From: Microbacterium testaceum
GTDB lineage: Bacteria; Actinomycetota; Actinomycetes; Actinomycetales; Microbacteriaceae
Direction of reading: 5' to 3'
Assembly: GCF_006539145.1 (NCBI RefSeq)
Contig: NZ_BJML01000013.1
Location: forward strand, 1 to 53,263
DNA length: 53,263 nt
This document shows, piece by piece, positions 34,269-43,048 of the stretch. Position 1 is the stretch's first letter. Every line of letters begins with the position of its first letter. Position numbers and translations under genes: made by a program. The notes under the pieces are model-generated. The model had not been told where the DNA came from. It saw only the letters and a list, made by a program, of their open reading frames with translations, and ran no database searches.

Positions 34269-35813
34269 ATGGCGACTTTCGGCACCCTCTCCGACCGGCT
34301 CACAGAGACCTTCCGCAACCTCCGGAAGAAGGGCCAGCTCACGCCCGCCGACGTCGACGGGACGGTGCGCGAGATCCGCCGTGCCCTTCTCGACGCCGAC
34401 GTCGCCCTGCCCGTGGTCAAGGAGTTCACGGCTGCCGTGCGCGAGCGTGCGCTCGGCGACGAGGTCAACCGTGCGCTCAACCCGGCGCAGCAGGTCGTGC
34501 AGATCGTCAACGACGAGCTCATCGGAATCCTGGGCGGACAGCAGCGTCGTCTGGAGTTCGCGAAGAACCCGCCGACGGTCATCATGCTCGCCGGCCTCCA
34601 GGGGTCGGGTAAGACCACTTTCGCCGGCAAGCTCGCCAAGATGCTCGAGAAGGACGGACACACGCCGCTCCTGGTCGCGTGCGACCTCCAGCGCCCGAAC
34701 GCCGTCAACCAGCTCCAGGTCGTCGCCGAGCGCGCCGGTGCCACCATCTACGCGCCGGAGCCGGGCAATGGCGTCGGCGACCCGGTCAAGGTCGCCCGTG
34801 ACGGCGTCGCGTACGCCACGCGTCAGCAGCACGACATCGTCATCATCGACACCGCCGGCCGTCTGGGTGTCGACGCCGAGCTGATGAAGCAGGCCGCCGA
34901 CATCCGTCACGCGACGAACCCCGACGAGGTGCTGTTCGTCATCGACGCGATGATCGGTCAGGATGCCGTGAACACGGCCAAGGCGTTCCAGGACGGTGTC
35001 GATTTCACCGGCGTGGTGCTGTCGAAGCTCGACGGCGATGCCCGCGGAGGTGCGGCGCTCTCGGTCGCCTCGGTGACCGGACGCCCCATCATCTTCGCCT
35101 CGACAGGTGAAGGACTCGACGACGTCGAGCCCTTCTACCCCGACCGCATGGCATCCCGAATTCTCGACCTCGGCGACATCCTGACCCTGATCGAGCAGGC
35201 GCAGTCGGCTTTCGACGAGGCCGAGGCGATGAAGGTCGCCGAGAAGCTCGCGACGGAGACCTTCACTCTCGAGGACTTCCTCGAGCAGATGCAGCAGATG
35301 AAGAAGATGGGCTCCATGAAGAAGATGCTCGGGATGCTCCCGGGCATGGGAAACATGAAGCAACAGCTCGAGAACTTCGACGAGCGCGAGATCGACCGCA
35401 CCGAGGCCATCATCCGCTCGATGACGGTCGCCGAGCGTCGGAACCCCAAGCTGCTGAACGGCTCCCGTCGTCTGCGTATCGCGCGCGGTTCGGGAATGAC
35501 CGTCACCGACGTCAACCAGCTCGTGCAGCGCTTCGAGCAGGCCGCGAAGATGATGAAGACCGTCGCTCGCGGAGGTGTGCCCAACATCCCCGGCATGGGG
35601 CCCGTCGGTGGCAAGCCCGGTGCGTCGTCGAAGCGCGGCAAGCAGCAGAAGGCGAAGGGCTCGCGCTCGGGCAACCCGGCCAAGCGGGCGGCCGAGAACG
35701 CCGGCATCGCGGCTTCCGCTCCGGCCACGGGTTCGGGCTTCGGCCTGGGCGGTCAGGCGGCGCCGAGCGAGGCCGACCTCGCCGAACTGCAGAAGATGCT
35801 CGGTCGCGGCTGA
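34269..35813 (+). CDS. ffh: Signal recognition particle protein Ffh
   Basis: 514 residues. G1 is GLQGSGKTTFAGK near 107-119, then DTAGRLGVD and SKLDGDARGG. The M domain (about 300-440) has the Met-rich finger QQMKKMGSMKKMLGMLPGM and the RNA-binding helix SGMTVTDVNQLVQRF. A Lys/Gly/Ala-rich tail follows. It binds signal sequences with 4.5S RNA and docks with FtsY. A TAAACT box lies about 9 nt before the ATG. The 155-bp gap upstream shows no other gene. Confidence 0.97.
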   Translation: MATFGTLSDRLTETFRNLRKKGQLTPADVDGTVREIRRALLDADVALPVVKEFTAAVRERALGDEVNRALNPAQQVVQIVNDELIGILGGQQRRLEFAKNPPTVIMLAGLQGSGKTTFAGKLAKMLEKDGHTPLLVACDLQRPNAVNQLQVVAERAGATIYAPEPGNGVGDPVKVARDGVAYATRQQHDIVIIDTAGRLGVDAELMKQAADIRHATNPDEVLFVIDAMIGQDAVNTAKAFQDGVDFTGVVLSKLDGDARGGAALSVASVTGRPIIFASTGEGLDDVEPFYPDRMASRILDLGDILTLIEQAQSAFDEAEAMKVAEKLATETFTLEDFLEQMQQMKKMGSMKKMLGMLPGMGNMKQQLENFDEREIDRTEAIIRSMTVAERRNPKLLNGSRRLRIARGSGMTVTDVNQLVQRFEQAAKMMKTVARGGVPNIPGMGPVGGKPGASSKRGKQQKAKGSRSGNPAKRAAENAGIAASAPATGSGFGLGGQAAPSEADLAELQKMLGRG

Positions 35814-35843
35814 CCCGTCTTCCGGGGTGCACCGGTTGCGATG

Positions 35844-36569
35844 TCAGGGCAGGACGTCGGCGTCCTGCAGAGCCGACATGACCGTCTGTTCGATCGCGCG
35901 CTGACCCCGCGGAGTGGGGTGGACGTCGTCCTCCTGCATCCACTCGGGATGGCCCGCGAGCGGCTGACCGACGTCGATGAACGACCCTCCGACTTTCTCG
36001 ACGGCGTTCTTCAGCGCGTCGGAGGTGACTGTGGTGTCGCCGGGAACATCGGGGTCGTCGTTCCAAATGGTGCTCAGGCCGATGATCCGCGCGTCGGGGG
36101 CGGCTGAGCGCAACTGGTCCACCGTGTCCTCGGTGTCGGCGCGGATCTCGTCCTCGTCCTCCCAGAAGTCGTTGCTCGACGACTCCACGATGAGCAGCTG
36201 AGGTTGCAGGGCCGCGACCGCGGGAACGAGCCCGGCGTAGGTCGTGCCGCAATCTCCTTGGACGACGAAGCCCATGCCCGGACAGGCGAGGTTCGTCAGC
36301 CAGAGGTGCGCACGTCCAGCGAGCAGCGTCGGCCACGCCTGCTGCGGCTCCAGGCCGAAGCCGGACATGAGCGAGTCTCCGAGGGTCACCACGCGCAGCG
36401 GCGTCCCAGGGCTGGGTGAAGGCGATGGTGTGGCCTCGAGAACGGGAGCCGCGAAGGTGGGCACGGTTGCGGGCTGTGAGGGATCGGACGCGCACCCGGC
36501 GACCATCGCGATGACGCCCGCGGAGAGCGCGACCATCGAGGCCCCCCTGATACCGCGTCCGAACGTCAT
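35844..36569 (-). CDS. SGNH/GDSL-type hydrolase lipoprotein
   Basis: 241 residues. The signal peptide ends in lipobox VAGC with C26. A Pro/Ser linker leads to the SGNH core: S66 in LGDSLMSG, block III SSSNDFWED, and the catalytic D214/H217 pair in DDVHPTPRG. It is an extracellular, membrane-anchored esterase or deacylase; the substrate is unknown. The ATG follows TAGGAT (36581-36576) with a 6-nt gap, inside a GCGATC-CTAA-GATCGC palindrome. It converges on ffh. Confidence 0.88.
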   Translation of the reverse strand: MTFGRGIRGASMVALSAGVIAMVAGCASDPSQPATVPTFAAPVLEATPSPSPSPGTPLRVVTLGDSLMSGFGLEPQQAWPTLLAGRAHLWLTNLACPGMGFVVQGDCGTTYAGLVPAVAALQPQLLIVESSSNDFWEDEDEIRADTEDTVDQLRSAAPDARIIGLSTIWNDDPDVPGDTTVTSDALKNAVEKVGGSFIDVGQPLAGHPEWMQEDDVHPTPRGQRAIEQTVMSALQDADVLP

Positions 36570-36618
36570 GACGCGATCCTAAGATCGCGCACCTATGAAC
36601 GAGCGCCGAGCTCGACCC

Positions 36619-37782
36619 CTAGACGCGGAGCGCCGCGAGATGCTCTCTCAACGTGGGGCCTCCGCGGAACTCGCGAATGAGATGCTGAACGACCTCGCGC
36701 AGATCCCCGTCTGCGGCCTCGGCCACCGCGATCTGACGTGCCGAGCTGCCGCCCGTGGCCAGAATCGTCTCGAGGCTCGCGAACTCCTTCGCGCACTTGA
36801 GCTCTAGTGCGACGTCGGCGAGCTCTTCCATCGTCTCGCGCAGGTGATCGACCACCGGGCGCTGCGTACCCTCGCGGTCGACGATCACACGGGCGTCGAG
36901 GCCGTAGCGCGCGGCGCGCCACTTGTTCTCGCGGGCGTACCACGCCGGGATGCCGGGAAGCTCGCGCCCCTCGTCGAGCAGGCGCGAGAAATGCTCGACG
37001 AGCGTCTGCGCGAGAGAGGCGACGGCGGCCAGCTCCGGCAGGGTCGACATCCCATCGCAGGCGCGGATCTCGACGGTGCCCCACTTGGGCGCCGGACGGA
37101 TGTCCCAGCGCACCTCGCTGGCATCCGCCATCACCCCCGTCCGAACCATGTCGTCGAGGTAGCTCTCGAAGTCGCCCCAGGAGTCGAGCTGCCAGGGGAG
37201 CCCCGCGGTCGGCAGCTGCTGGAAGACGAGAGCACGGTTGGAGGCGTAGCCGGTGCGCTCGCCCGCCCAGAAGGGACTGGATGCCGACAATGCCTGCAGA
37301 TGCGGGAGATACACGTTCAGCGCATTGACGATCGGCACGACCTTCTCGACGTCGTCGACGCCGATGTGCACGTGGATGCCCCAGATCATCATGTTTCGCC
37401 CCCACCACTGCGTGCGCTCGATGAGCGAGTGGTATCGCGTCTTGTCGGTGACCTCCTGGTCGAACCACTGCGCGAAGGGGTGGCTGCCGGCGCAGAGGAT
37501 CTCCACGCCGCGCGGCTCGGTCTCGTCCCGGAGGGCGCAGATGGCGTCGGCGATGTCGTCGACGGCTTCGGCGACCGTGTGACCCACGCCACTGGTCACC
37601 TCGACGGTGTTGGTGAGCAGCTCACCGGTGACCGTGAACCGCTCGAGCGCGGTCTTGTCTTCGAGCTGGTCGAGGATCTCGGGCGCGCGGGGGACCAGAT
37701 CGCCCGTCTCGCGGTCCGCGAGCATGAGCTCCCATTCCAGACCCACGGACGAACGCGTCGATGCAGCGAACGGCAGCCTCAT
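36619..37782 (-). CDS. Carboxylate-amine ligase, YbdK/GCS2 family
   Basis: 387 residues. The start SSVGLEWELMLAD has the acidic metal-binding motif of the GCS2 family. HVHIGVDDVEKVVPIVNAL and CDGMSTLPELAAVASLAQ are typical YbdK segments. These enzymes show weak glutamate-cysteine ligase activity; the real role in actinobacteria lacking glutathione is unclear. It is monocistronic, divergent from rpsP. Confidence 0.88.
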   Translation of the reverse strand: MRLPFAASTRSSVGLEWELMLADRETGDLVPRAPEILDQLEDKTALERFTVTGELLTNTVEVTSGVGHTVAEAVDDIADAICALRDETEPRGVEILCAGSHPFAQWFDQEVTDKTRYHSLIERTQWWGRNMMIWGIHVHIGVDDVEKVVPIVNALNVYLPHLQALSASSPFWAGERTGYASNRALVFQQLPTAGLPWQLDSWGDFESYLDDMVRTGVMADASEVRWDIRPAPKWGTVEIRACDGMSTLPELAAVASLAQTLVEHFSRLLDEGRELPGIPAWYARENKWRAARYGLDARVIVDREGTQRPVVDHLRETMEELADVALELKCAKEFASLETILATGGSSARQIAVAEAADGDLREVVQHLIREFRGGPTLREHLAALRV

Positions 37783-37892
37783 GCGGCTCAGTCTGACACG
37801 GGGGTCGGATGCCGGGATCCTCCGCTACCCTCCGAGACACCGCGTGTCGCGGTGCGTCGCGTGTCAACGTGGGGCCTGAGTATCTGGCAGAA

Positions 37893-37938
37893 TAGAGGGC
37901 TGGACCCGCCACTCGACCCTCTATCCAGTGTCGGTCCA
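37893..37938 (+). promoter_or_regulatory. Structured rpsP 5' leader, possible pseudoknot
   Basis: TAGAGGG (37893-37899) pairs with CCCTCTA (37917-37923). The immediately following CTGGA (37900-37904) pairs with TCCAG (37924-37928), which would make a pseudoknot. TGGACC (37901-37906) can instead pair with GGTCCA (37933-37938). The stretch lies 80-120 nt before rpsP. Confidence 0.45.
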
Positions 37939-38015
37939 CCCTTTTGAGCTTCCGCCGGGTGTGCACCCCACTCTCCAGGCGTTCGGTTCGTTCGTTTTCA
38001 TCATTTGGAGTCATC

Positions 38016-38429
38016 GTGGCTGTCAAGATCCGTCTCAAGCGCCTCGGAAAGATCCGCGCGCCCTACTACCGCATCGTCGTCGCCGACTCGCGCACCAAGC
38101 GCGACGGTCGTGTCATCGAGGAGATCGGCAAGTACCACCCGACCGAGGAGCCCTCGTTCATCGAGGTCGACTCGGAGCGCGCGCAGTACTGGCTGTCCGT
38201 GGGCGCCCAGCCCACCGAGCAGGTTGCCGCCATCCTCAAGCTGACGGGCGACTGGGGCAAGTTCAAGGGCGACAAGAACGCCGTCTCCACCGTCAAGGTC
38301 CGCGAGCCCAAGGCCGCGTTCGAGGCCGACGCTTCGAAGAAGTCCGTCGTCAAGCCCAAGGCCGAGAAGAAGGCCGAAGCTCCCGCCGAGGCGCCCGCTG
38401 AGGACGCCGCCGAGACCTCGGCCGAGTAA
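38016..38429 (+). CDS. rpsP: 30S ribosomal protein S16
   Basis: 137 residues. The core reads [20 protein letters not shown] at the start and [14 protein letters not shown] inside. A Lys/Ala/Glu-rich tail of about 40 residues extends beyond the usual ~85-residue core, as in other actinobacteria. The GTG has TTTGGAG 6 nt upstream; an upstream in-frame start at 37944 would add unrelated residues. It heads the rpsP-KH-rimM-trmD operon. Confidence 0.96.
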   Translation: MAVKIRLKRLGKIRAPYYRIVVADSRTKRDGRVIEEIGKYHPTEEPSFIEVDSERAQYWLSVGAQPTEQVAAILKLTGDWGKFKGDKNAVSTVKVREPKAAFEADASKKSVVKPKAEKKAEAPAEAPAEDAAETSAE

Positions 38430-38434
38430 TTCCC

Positions 38435-38665
38435 GTGCTGTCTGCCGCGCTCGAACACGTCGTCAAGGGGATCGTCGATCACCCCGACGCCGTGACCATC
38501 CGTTCCAGCTCCTCGCCTCGCGGCGACGTGTTGGAGGTTCGCGTGCACCCCGATGACCGGGGTCGCGTGATCGGGCGCGGCGGACGCACCGCCAAAGCAC
38601 TGCGTACGCTCGTGTCGGCTTTGGCCGACGGCCGCCGTGTGCGCGTCGACGTCGCCGACGACTGA
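38435..38665 (+). CDS. KH-domain RNA-binding protein, KhpA type
   Basis: 76 residues. A single type II KH fold with the GxxG loop GRGG at 47-50 (VIGRGGRTAKALRT). Such proteins, paired with KhpB, bind structured RNAs. It lies between rpsP and rimM, the standard place. The last base of its stop is shared with the rimM ATG region (TGATG), so the genes are coupled. Confidence 0.93.
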   Translation: MLSAALEHVVKGIVDHPDAVTIRSSSSPRGDVLEVRVHPDDRGRVIGRGGRTAKALRTLVSALADGRRVRVDVADD

Positions 38666-39312
38666 TGGCGAACGGCGACATCGCGGGTGCTCAGCCCGCC
38701 AAGACCCAGCTCCGCGTGGGACGCCTCGTCAAGGCCCACGGCCTGAAGGGCGCGTTCAAGCTCGAGCTGTACACCGACGATCCCGATGGGCGTTTCACGC
38801 CGGGGAGCACCTTCACCCTGCAGGTGCCGGAGTCCTCTCCCTGGCACGGCCGCGAGCTGAAGGTCCGCGAATTCCGGTGGATGAACTCTCACCCGGTCGC
38901 GTTCTTCGAGGGTGTCGACGACCGTAATGCGGCCGAGGAGCTCGTCAAGGCGATCCTCTGGATCGACCAGGACTCCGAGGCCGCCCCGGCCGAGGACGAC
39001 GCCTGGTACGACCACCAGCTGGTGGGCCTCGATGTCGTGCGCGACGGAGCAGTGATCGGCCGCGTCGCCCGCGTCGACCACTTCCCCGCTCAAGACCTGC
39101 TGATCGTGCGTATGGCCGGTGAGGACCGCGAGGTGCTCGTGCCCTTCGTGGGTGCGATCGTGCCCGAGGTCGACATCGACGGCGGCCGCGTCGTCGTCAC
39201 GCCCCCTGCGGGACTGTTCGAGGAGCTCCCGGCCGAGGCCGACGACGAGCCCGAGCCCGCCTCGTCGTCGGACGACTCCGACGATGAGACCACTGACGCC
39301 CCCGAGGACTGA
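38665..39312 (+). CDS. rimM: Ribosome maturation factor RimM
   Basis: 215 residues. The N-terminal barrel contains [27 protein letters not shown] sequence, and the C-terminal PRC barrel has [18 protein letters not shown] and [14 protein letters not shown] Ser/Asp/Glu tail of about 25 residues is added. It assists 30S head assembly, with S19 as partner. trmD starts 1 nt after the stop. Confidence 0.95.
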   Translation: MANGDIAGAQPAKTQLRVGRLVKAHGLKGAFKLELYTDDPDGRFTPGSTFTLQVPESSPWHGRELKVREFRWMNSHPVAFFEGVDDRNAAEELVKAILWIDQDSEAAPAEDDAWYDHQLVGLDVVRDGAVIGRVARVDHFPAQDLLIVRMAGEDREVLVPFVGAIVPEVDIDGGRVVVTPPAGLFEELPAEADDEPEPASSSDDSDDETTDAPED

Positions 39313-39313
39313 C

Positions 39314-40003
39314 GTGCGCATCGACGTCGTCTCGATCTTCCCGGCGATCTTCGACGCTCTCGAGTTGTCTCTGCTGGGCAGGGCTCGACAGAGCGGCCTT
39401 CTCGACGTTCGCATCCGCGACCTGCGCGACTACACGCACGATCGTCACCGCACGGTCGACGACACCCCCTACGGTGGCGGCGCCGGCATGGTGATGAAGC
39501 CTGAGCCCTGGGGCGAGGCGCTTGACGACGTCACGCGTGACGCCGCGAGCCGGCCTGTCATCATCTTCCCGTCGCCCGCGGGAGAGCGGTTCACGCAGGC
39601 GACGGCCCGCGAGCTCGCCACCGCCCCGCACCTCGTGTTCGGCTGCGGCCGGTACGAGGGCATCGACGAGCGCGTCTTCGACTACGCCGCCGAGCTCGGC
39701 GACGTGCGCCTGATCTCCCTGGGTGACTACGTCTTGAACGGCGGCGAAGTCGCCGTGATGGCGATGGTGGAGGCGATCGGCCGTCTGATCCCCGGTGTGG
39801 TCGGCAATCCCGAGAGCCTCGTCGAGGAGTCTCACGAAGACGGCCTCCTCGAGTACCCCTCGTTCACCAAGCCCGCGGTGTGGCGGGAGCGAGAGGTCCC
39901 GCCCGTGCTGCTCAGCGGCAACCACGGAGCCGTGGCGACCTGGCGGCGAGAGCAACAGCTCGAGCGTACGCGCCAGCGTCGGCCCGACCTGCTCGCCGAC
40001 TGA
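39314..40003 (+). CDS. trmD: tRNA (guanine(37)-N1)-methyltransferase
   Basis: 229 residues from GTG. The trefoil-knot motifs [12 protein letters not shown] and [13 protein letters not shown] are intact, as is [17 protein letters not shown]. It methylates G37 of tRNAs and prevents frameshifting. It ends the rpsP operon and converges on map across a 222-bp structured gap. Confidence 0.97.
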   Translation: MRIDVVSIFPAIFDALELSLLGRARQSGLLDVRIRDLRDYTHDRHRTVDDTPYGGGAGMVMKPEPWGEALDDVTRDAASRPVIIFPSPAGERFTQATARELATAPHLVFGCGRYEGIDERVFDYAAELGDVRLISLGDYVLNGGEVAVMAMVEAIGRLIPGVVGNPESLVEESHEDGLLEYPSFTKPAVWREREVPPVLLSGNHGAVATWRREQQLERTRQRRPDLLAD

Positions 40004-40059
40004 CGCACGGCATCCGGCGTTCGGCAGGCGGGGGTACCTCGGTGCCTCACGACGAAGGC

Positions 40060-40170
40060 GGGCTGCCGGGAAGTCGTGCTGCGGGGAGGAGATTCCAGGA
40101 GCGGAGGATGCCGGAACCCCTGGCGGTCCTCCCGTCGCGAAATCTCCTCCCGTTCGGCGAGCACCTCACC
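40060..40170. repeat. Large imperfect inverted repeat between trmD and map
   Basis: GGGAGGAGATT (40084-40094) and AATCTCCTCCC (40141-40151) are perfect 11-bp arms with a 46-nt interval. Inside, GGAGGA and TCCTCC can pair again, and CCAGG with CCTGG. Outside, GTGCT and AGCAC extend the symmetry. The result is a long branched fold resembling a MITE or REP pair. Confidence 0.6.
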
Positions 40171-40184
40171 GAGCGGCGGCATAA

Positions 40185-40214
40185 GGATGCCGCGACCTCG
40201 AGGCCGCGGCATCC
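40185..40214. terminator. Terminator hairpin shared by trmD and map
   Basis: GGATGCCGCG (40185-40194) and CGCGGCATCC (40205-40214) are perfect arms with a 10-nt loop. It lies 12 nt from the map stop. No T-tract is present; a stop in both directions is likely. Confidence 0.7.
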
Positions 40215-40225
40215 GGAACCGGTCT

Positions 40226-41008
40226 TCAGTCGACGCCGAGGAACGAGCGGTCGGTCAGAATGATGGGCCCGTCGGCGGTGATGGCCACCGTGTGCTCGGA
40301 GTGCGCGCCGCGCGAGCCGTCGGCGCTGCGGAGTGTCCAGCCGTCGGGGTCGGTGACGAGCTCGTCGGTGGTCTGCAGGAACCACGGCTCGAGAGCCAGC
40401 ACGAGGCCTGCGCGCAGGGGGTAGCCGCGCCCGGCCTTGCCGTCGTTCGCGACGTGCGGGTCGCCGTGCATGGTGCGGCCCACCCCGTGACCGCCGAAGT
40501 CGAGGTTGATGCGGAGGCCGTCCGCGCGGGCGATTGACGCGATCGCGGCGGAGATGTCGCCGATCTTGTGGCCGACGGTCGCCGCCTCGATCGCTGCGGC
40601 CAGGGCGCGCTGGGTCGTGTCGATGAGCGCGAGATCTTCGTCGCGGGGGGTGCCGACGACGAACGAGACGGCTGAGTCGGCCACCCAGCCGTCGACGGAT
40701 GCCGCGAAGTCCAGCGAGACGAGGTCGCCGTCGCGCAGCACGTAATCGTGGGGGAGTCCGTGCAGCACGGCGTCGTTGATCGAGGTGCAGAGCACCTTGC
40801 CGAACGGGCTCGCGCCGAACGAGGGGTGGTAGTCGATGTAGCACGACTCCGCGCCGGCCGAGCGGATCATCTCGTGCGCGCGTCGGTCCAGCTGCAGCAG
40901 GTTCGTCCCCACCTTCGTCTCGGCGCGCAGCGTGGCCAGCACCTCCGCGACGAAGCGTCCGGCGGGGCGCATCGCGTCGATCTCGGCCGGGGTGCGCAGT
41001 TCGATCAT
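40226..41008 (-). CDS. map: Type I methionine aminopeptidase
   Basis: 260 residues. Metal ligands are in LVSLDFAASVDGWVADSA (two Asp), GHGVGRTMHGDPHV (His), LALEPWF and HSEHTVAI (two Glu). It removes the initiator Met. The ATG at 41008 has GAGGAACC upstream; a longer open frame to 41299 is a non-homologous extension. Actinobacteria often carry more than one map gene, so this may be a paralog. Confidence 0.94.
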   Translation of the reverse strand: MIELRTPAEIDAMRPAGRFVAEVLATLRAETKVGTNLLQLDRRAHEMIRSAGAESCYIDYHPSFGASPFGKVLCTSINDAVLHGLPHDYVLRDGDLVSLDFAASVDGWVADSAVSFVVGTPRDEDLALIDTTQRALAAAIEAATVGHKIGDISAAIASIARADGLRINLDFGGHGVGRTMHGDPHVANDGKAGRGYPLRAGLVLALEPWFLQTTDELVTDPDGWTLRSADGSRGAHSEHTVAITADGPIILTDRSFLGVD

Positions 41009-41114
41009 GGGTGGTTCCTCTCGCGTCGAACCCCCATTCTCCCCGATCCGCGGTGCGACCGCCCGACCGAACGGCGCCATAGCTTTCTCAGAGGCGGAGC
41101 ACATGGTCGAGCCG

Positions 41115-41126
41115 TAGCATCGGGTC
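41115..41126 (+). promoter_or_regulatory. Probable -10 box of the 163-residue membrane protein gene
   Basis: TAGCAT (41115-41120) lies 6 nt before the ATG at 41127. Confidence 0.5.
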
Positions 41127-41618
41127 ATGGCGCTGCGAAGACTGTTCCTCCACTGGCTGTTCCCGGCCGCTTTCGTTCTTCCGCTGTGGTTGTTCGTCGG
41201 GTGGATCGTGTTCTCGGGAGGCATCGCCTGGGGTCTGTTGTGGCTCTTCGTCGCCGTGCCCGCCGTGTTCGTCTCCCAGCTCGTGCTGTCGTTGCTCATC
41301 CGCGCGCGCGGGAGCGTGCGCGAGAACCGCGCGGTGTCCTGGCGCGATCTGCTCGGTCTCGGTGCCTGGCACCTGGTGATCGTCGTGCTCGGCCTGTTCG
41401 ATTCGCGGGTTTTCTTCCCCCTGCTCGTGCTGTCGATCGCGGGCGCGCTCGTCCTTTTCTGGTCGACGCTCGCTCAGCTCTGGAACGAGGCGCGCGGTGC
41501 GGTGACCGTGCTGCACGCGACCGACGGAACGGCCTACATCCCGCCGGTCCGTGAGCGGCCGACGCAGCCGGTAGATGCCGAGGTCATCGTCGTCTCGGAG
41601 TCCCCCCGCCCCCGATGA
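41127..41618 (+). CDS. Four-helix membrane protein, unknown function
   Basis: 163 residues with membrane segments at about 9-30, 33-58, 75-92 and 94-118, and a polar C-terminal tail. No family motif is recognised. It stands alone between map (divergent) and rplS, which has its own promoter. Confidence 0.8.
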   Translation: MALRRLFLHWLFPAAFVLPLWLFVGWIVFSGGIAWGLLWLFVAVPAVFVSQLVLSLLIRARGSVRENRAVSWRDLLGLGAWHLVIVVLGLFDSRVFFPLLVLSIAGALVLFWSTLAQLWNEARGAVTVLHATDGTAYIPPVRERPTQPVDAEVIVVSESPRPR

Positions 41619-41652
41619 CGCCGCGCGGGCGGATACCGCCGACGGTACCGTT

Positions 41653-41694
41653 TTGGCCCGTCGGTGCGGGCGTGGCACAATAGACGATTGTGCC
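41653..41694 (+). promoter_or_regulatory. rplS promoter with embedded palindrome
   Basis: TTGGCC (41653-41658), a 17-nt spacer and CACAAT (41676-41681) form a plausible vegetative promoter. The -10 lies inside a perfect inverted repeat, GGCACAAT (41674-41681) / ATTGTGCC (41687-41694). The leader to rplS is about 120 nt. Confidence 0.5.
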
Positions 41695-41806
41695 CTGACC
41701 GGCTCTGCCTCAGGGGAGTCATGCCGCATCCGCGGCCGCGGGCACGCCTCACCTTTTTCCCTCTTATCGTGCGATCGACCTGTGGCGGTCGCAGGAAGTG
41801 ATGATC

Positions 41807-42154
41807 ATGCAGATCCTCGACTCCGTCGACGCGGCTTCGCTCCGCTCCGACATCCCCGCCTTCGGCCCCGGCGACACCGTCAAGGTGCACGTCAACATCA
41901 CCGAAGGCAACCGCTCGCGTATCCAGGTGTTCCAGGGCGTCGTCATCGGCCGCTCGGGCGACGGTGTCCGCGAGACCTTCTGCGTCCGCAAGGTCAGCTT
42001 CCAGGTCGGCGTCGAGCGCACCTTCCCGGTCCACAGCCCCGTGATCGACCACATCGAGGTCGTCACCCGCGGTGATGTGCGTCGCGCCAAGCTGTACTAC
42101 CTGCGCAGCCTCCGCGGCAAGAAGGCCAAGATCAAGGAGAAGCGCGACCGCTGA
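41807..42154 (+). CDS. rplS: 50S ribosomal protein L19
   Basis: 115 residues from the ATG at 41807, the normal L19 length. [30 protein letters not shown] and [20 protein letters not shown] are characteristic. Two in-frame starts just upstream (41798 and 41801) sit inside or right against the AGGAAG site, so they are not used. A strong hairpin follows. Confidence 0.96.
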   Translation: MQILDSVDAASLRSDIPAFGPGDTVKVHVNITEGNRSRIQVFQGVVIGRSGDGVRETFCVRKVSFQVGVERTFPVHSPVIDHIEVVTRGDVRRAKLYYLRSLRGKKAKIKEKRDR

Positions 42155-42165
42155 GTCCGCTCTCT

Positions 42166-42200
42166 CGAACGCCCCGTGGGTCACACCCGCGGGGCGTTCG
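42166..42200 (+). terminator. Terminator after rplS
   Basis: CGAACGCCCCG (42166-42176) pairs perfectly with CGGGGCGTTCG (42190-42200), with further pairing of GGGT and ACCC at the tip. It begins 12 nt after the rplS stop and lacks a T-tract. Confidence 0.75.
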
Positions 42201-42298
42201 GCGTTCTCACGGCGAGGTCGGTCACGGGGCGGCTCCGCGATGTGCGACCCTGGTTCGTGCGGTTCGGTCGGTGTGCGTCGAACCCGGTGAAGGAACAT

Positions 42299-43048
42299 AT
42301 GAGCGATCAGACCGCCTCGACCTCGGATGCCGTGGCATCCCGCTCCGCCGGACGGCGTCGACGCGGATGGGGGGCGTTCTTCCGCGACCTCCTCGTGATC
42401 GTGCTGATCGCGCTCGTGGTGTCGTTCGTGGTGAAGACGTTCGTCGTCCGGTCGTTCTACATTCCGTCCGCATCGATGGAGAACACGTTGATGATCAAGG
42501 ATCGGATCCTCGTCGACGAATTGACTCCGAAGTTCGGACAGTACTCGCGCGGTGACGTCGTCGTGTTCCGCGACCCGGGTGGGTGGCTTCCCCCCAGCCC
42601 CTCTGAGCAGCGGTCACCCATCGTCGAGGGCGCGGACTGGGTGCTCTCGCTCTTCGGCCTGTCGGCGCCCGACAGCGACGACCACCTGATCAAGCGAGTC
42701 ATCGGCACGGCGGGCGATCATGTCGTCTGTTGCAACGCTCTGGGACAGACGACCGTCAACGGCGTGCCGCTCGACGAGAGCTACGTCCGCCTCGCCCCCG
42801 GCGCCACCGCGCCAGAACCCGTCCCGTACGACATCACCGTGCCCGACGGCTCGCTGTGGGTGCTCGGCGACAACCGCAACAGCTCGCGCGACTCGCGCTT
42901 TAACCAGGATCAGCCGGGGCAGGGTTTTGTTCCCGTCGACAACGTCGTGGGTCGTGCCTTCCTCATCACCTGGCCGTTCACGCGCTTCGGGATGATCGAC
43001 TTCCACCACGAGGTGTTCGCGGGCGTTCCCGCGCCGGCGGCGAAGTGA
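42299..43048 (+). CDS. lepB: Signal peptidase I
   Basis: 249 residues. One N-terminal membrane segment (about 30-48) is followed by the catalytic S59 in PSASMENTL and the general base K132 in HLIKRVIGTAGD. GDNRNSSRDSR marks box E. It cleaves Sec and Tat signal peptides. The ATG has AAGGA a few nt upstream; the open frame before it is not conserved in character. rnhB overlaps its stop by 4 nt. Confidence 0.95.
   Translation: MSDQTASTSDAVASRSAGRRRRGWGAFFRDLLVIVLIALVVSFVVKTFVVRSFYIPSASMENTLMIKDRILVDELTPKFGQYSRGDVVVFRDPGGWLPPSPSEQRSPIVEGADWVLSLFGLSAPDSDDHLIKRVIGTAGDHVVCCNALGQTTVNGVPLDESYVRLAPGATAPEPVPYDITVPDGSLWVLGDNRNSSRDSRFNQDQPGQGFVPVDNVVGRAFLITWPFTRFGMIDFHHEVFAGVPAPAAK

Noticed and set aside
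37944..38015. Longer N-terminus for S16 starting at 37944
   Set aside because: S16 begins at the VAVKIRLKR core; a good ribosome binding site precedes the GTG at 38016.
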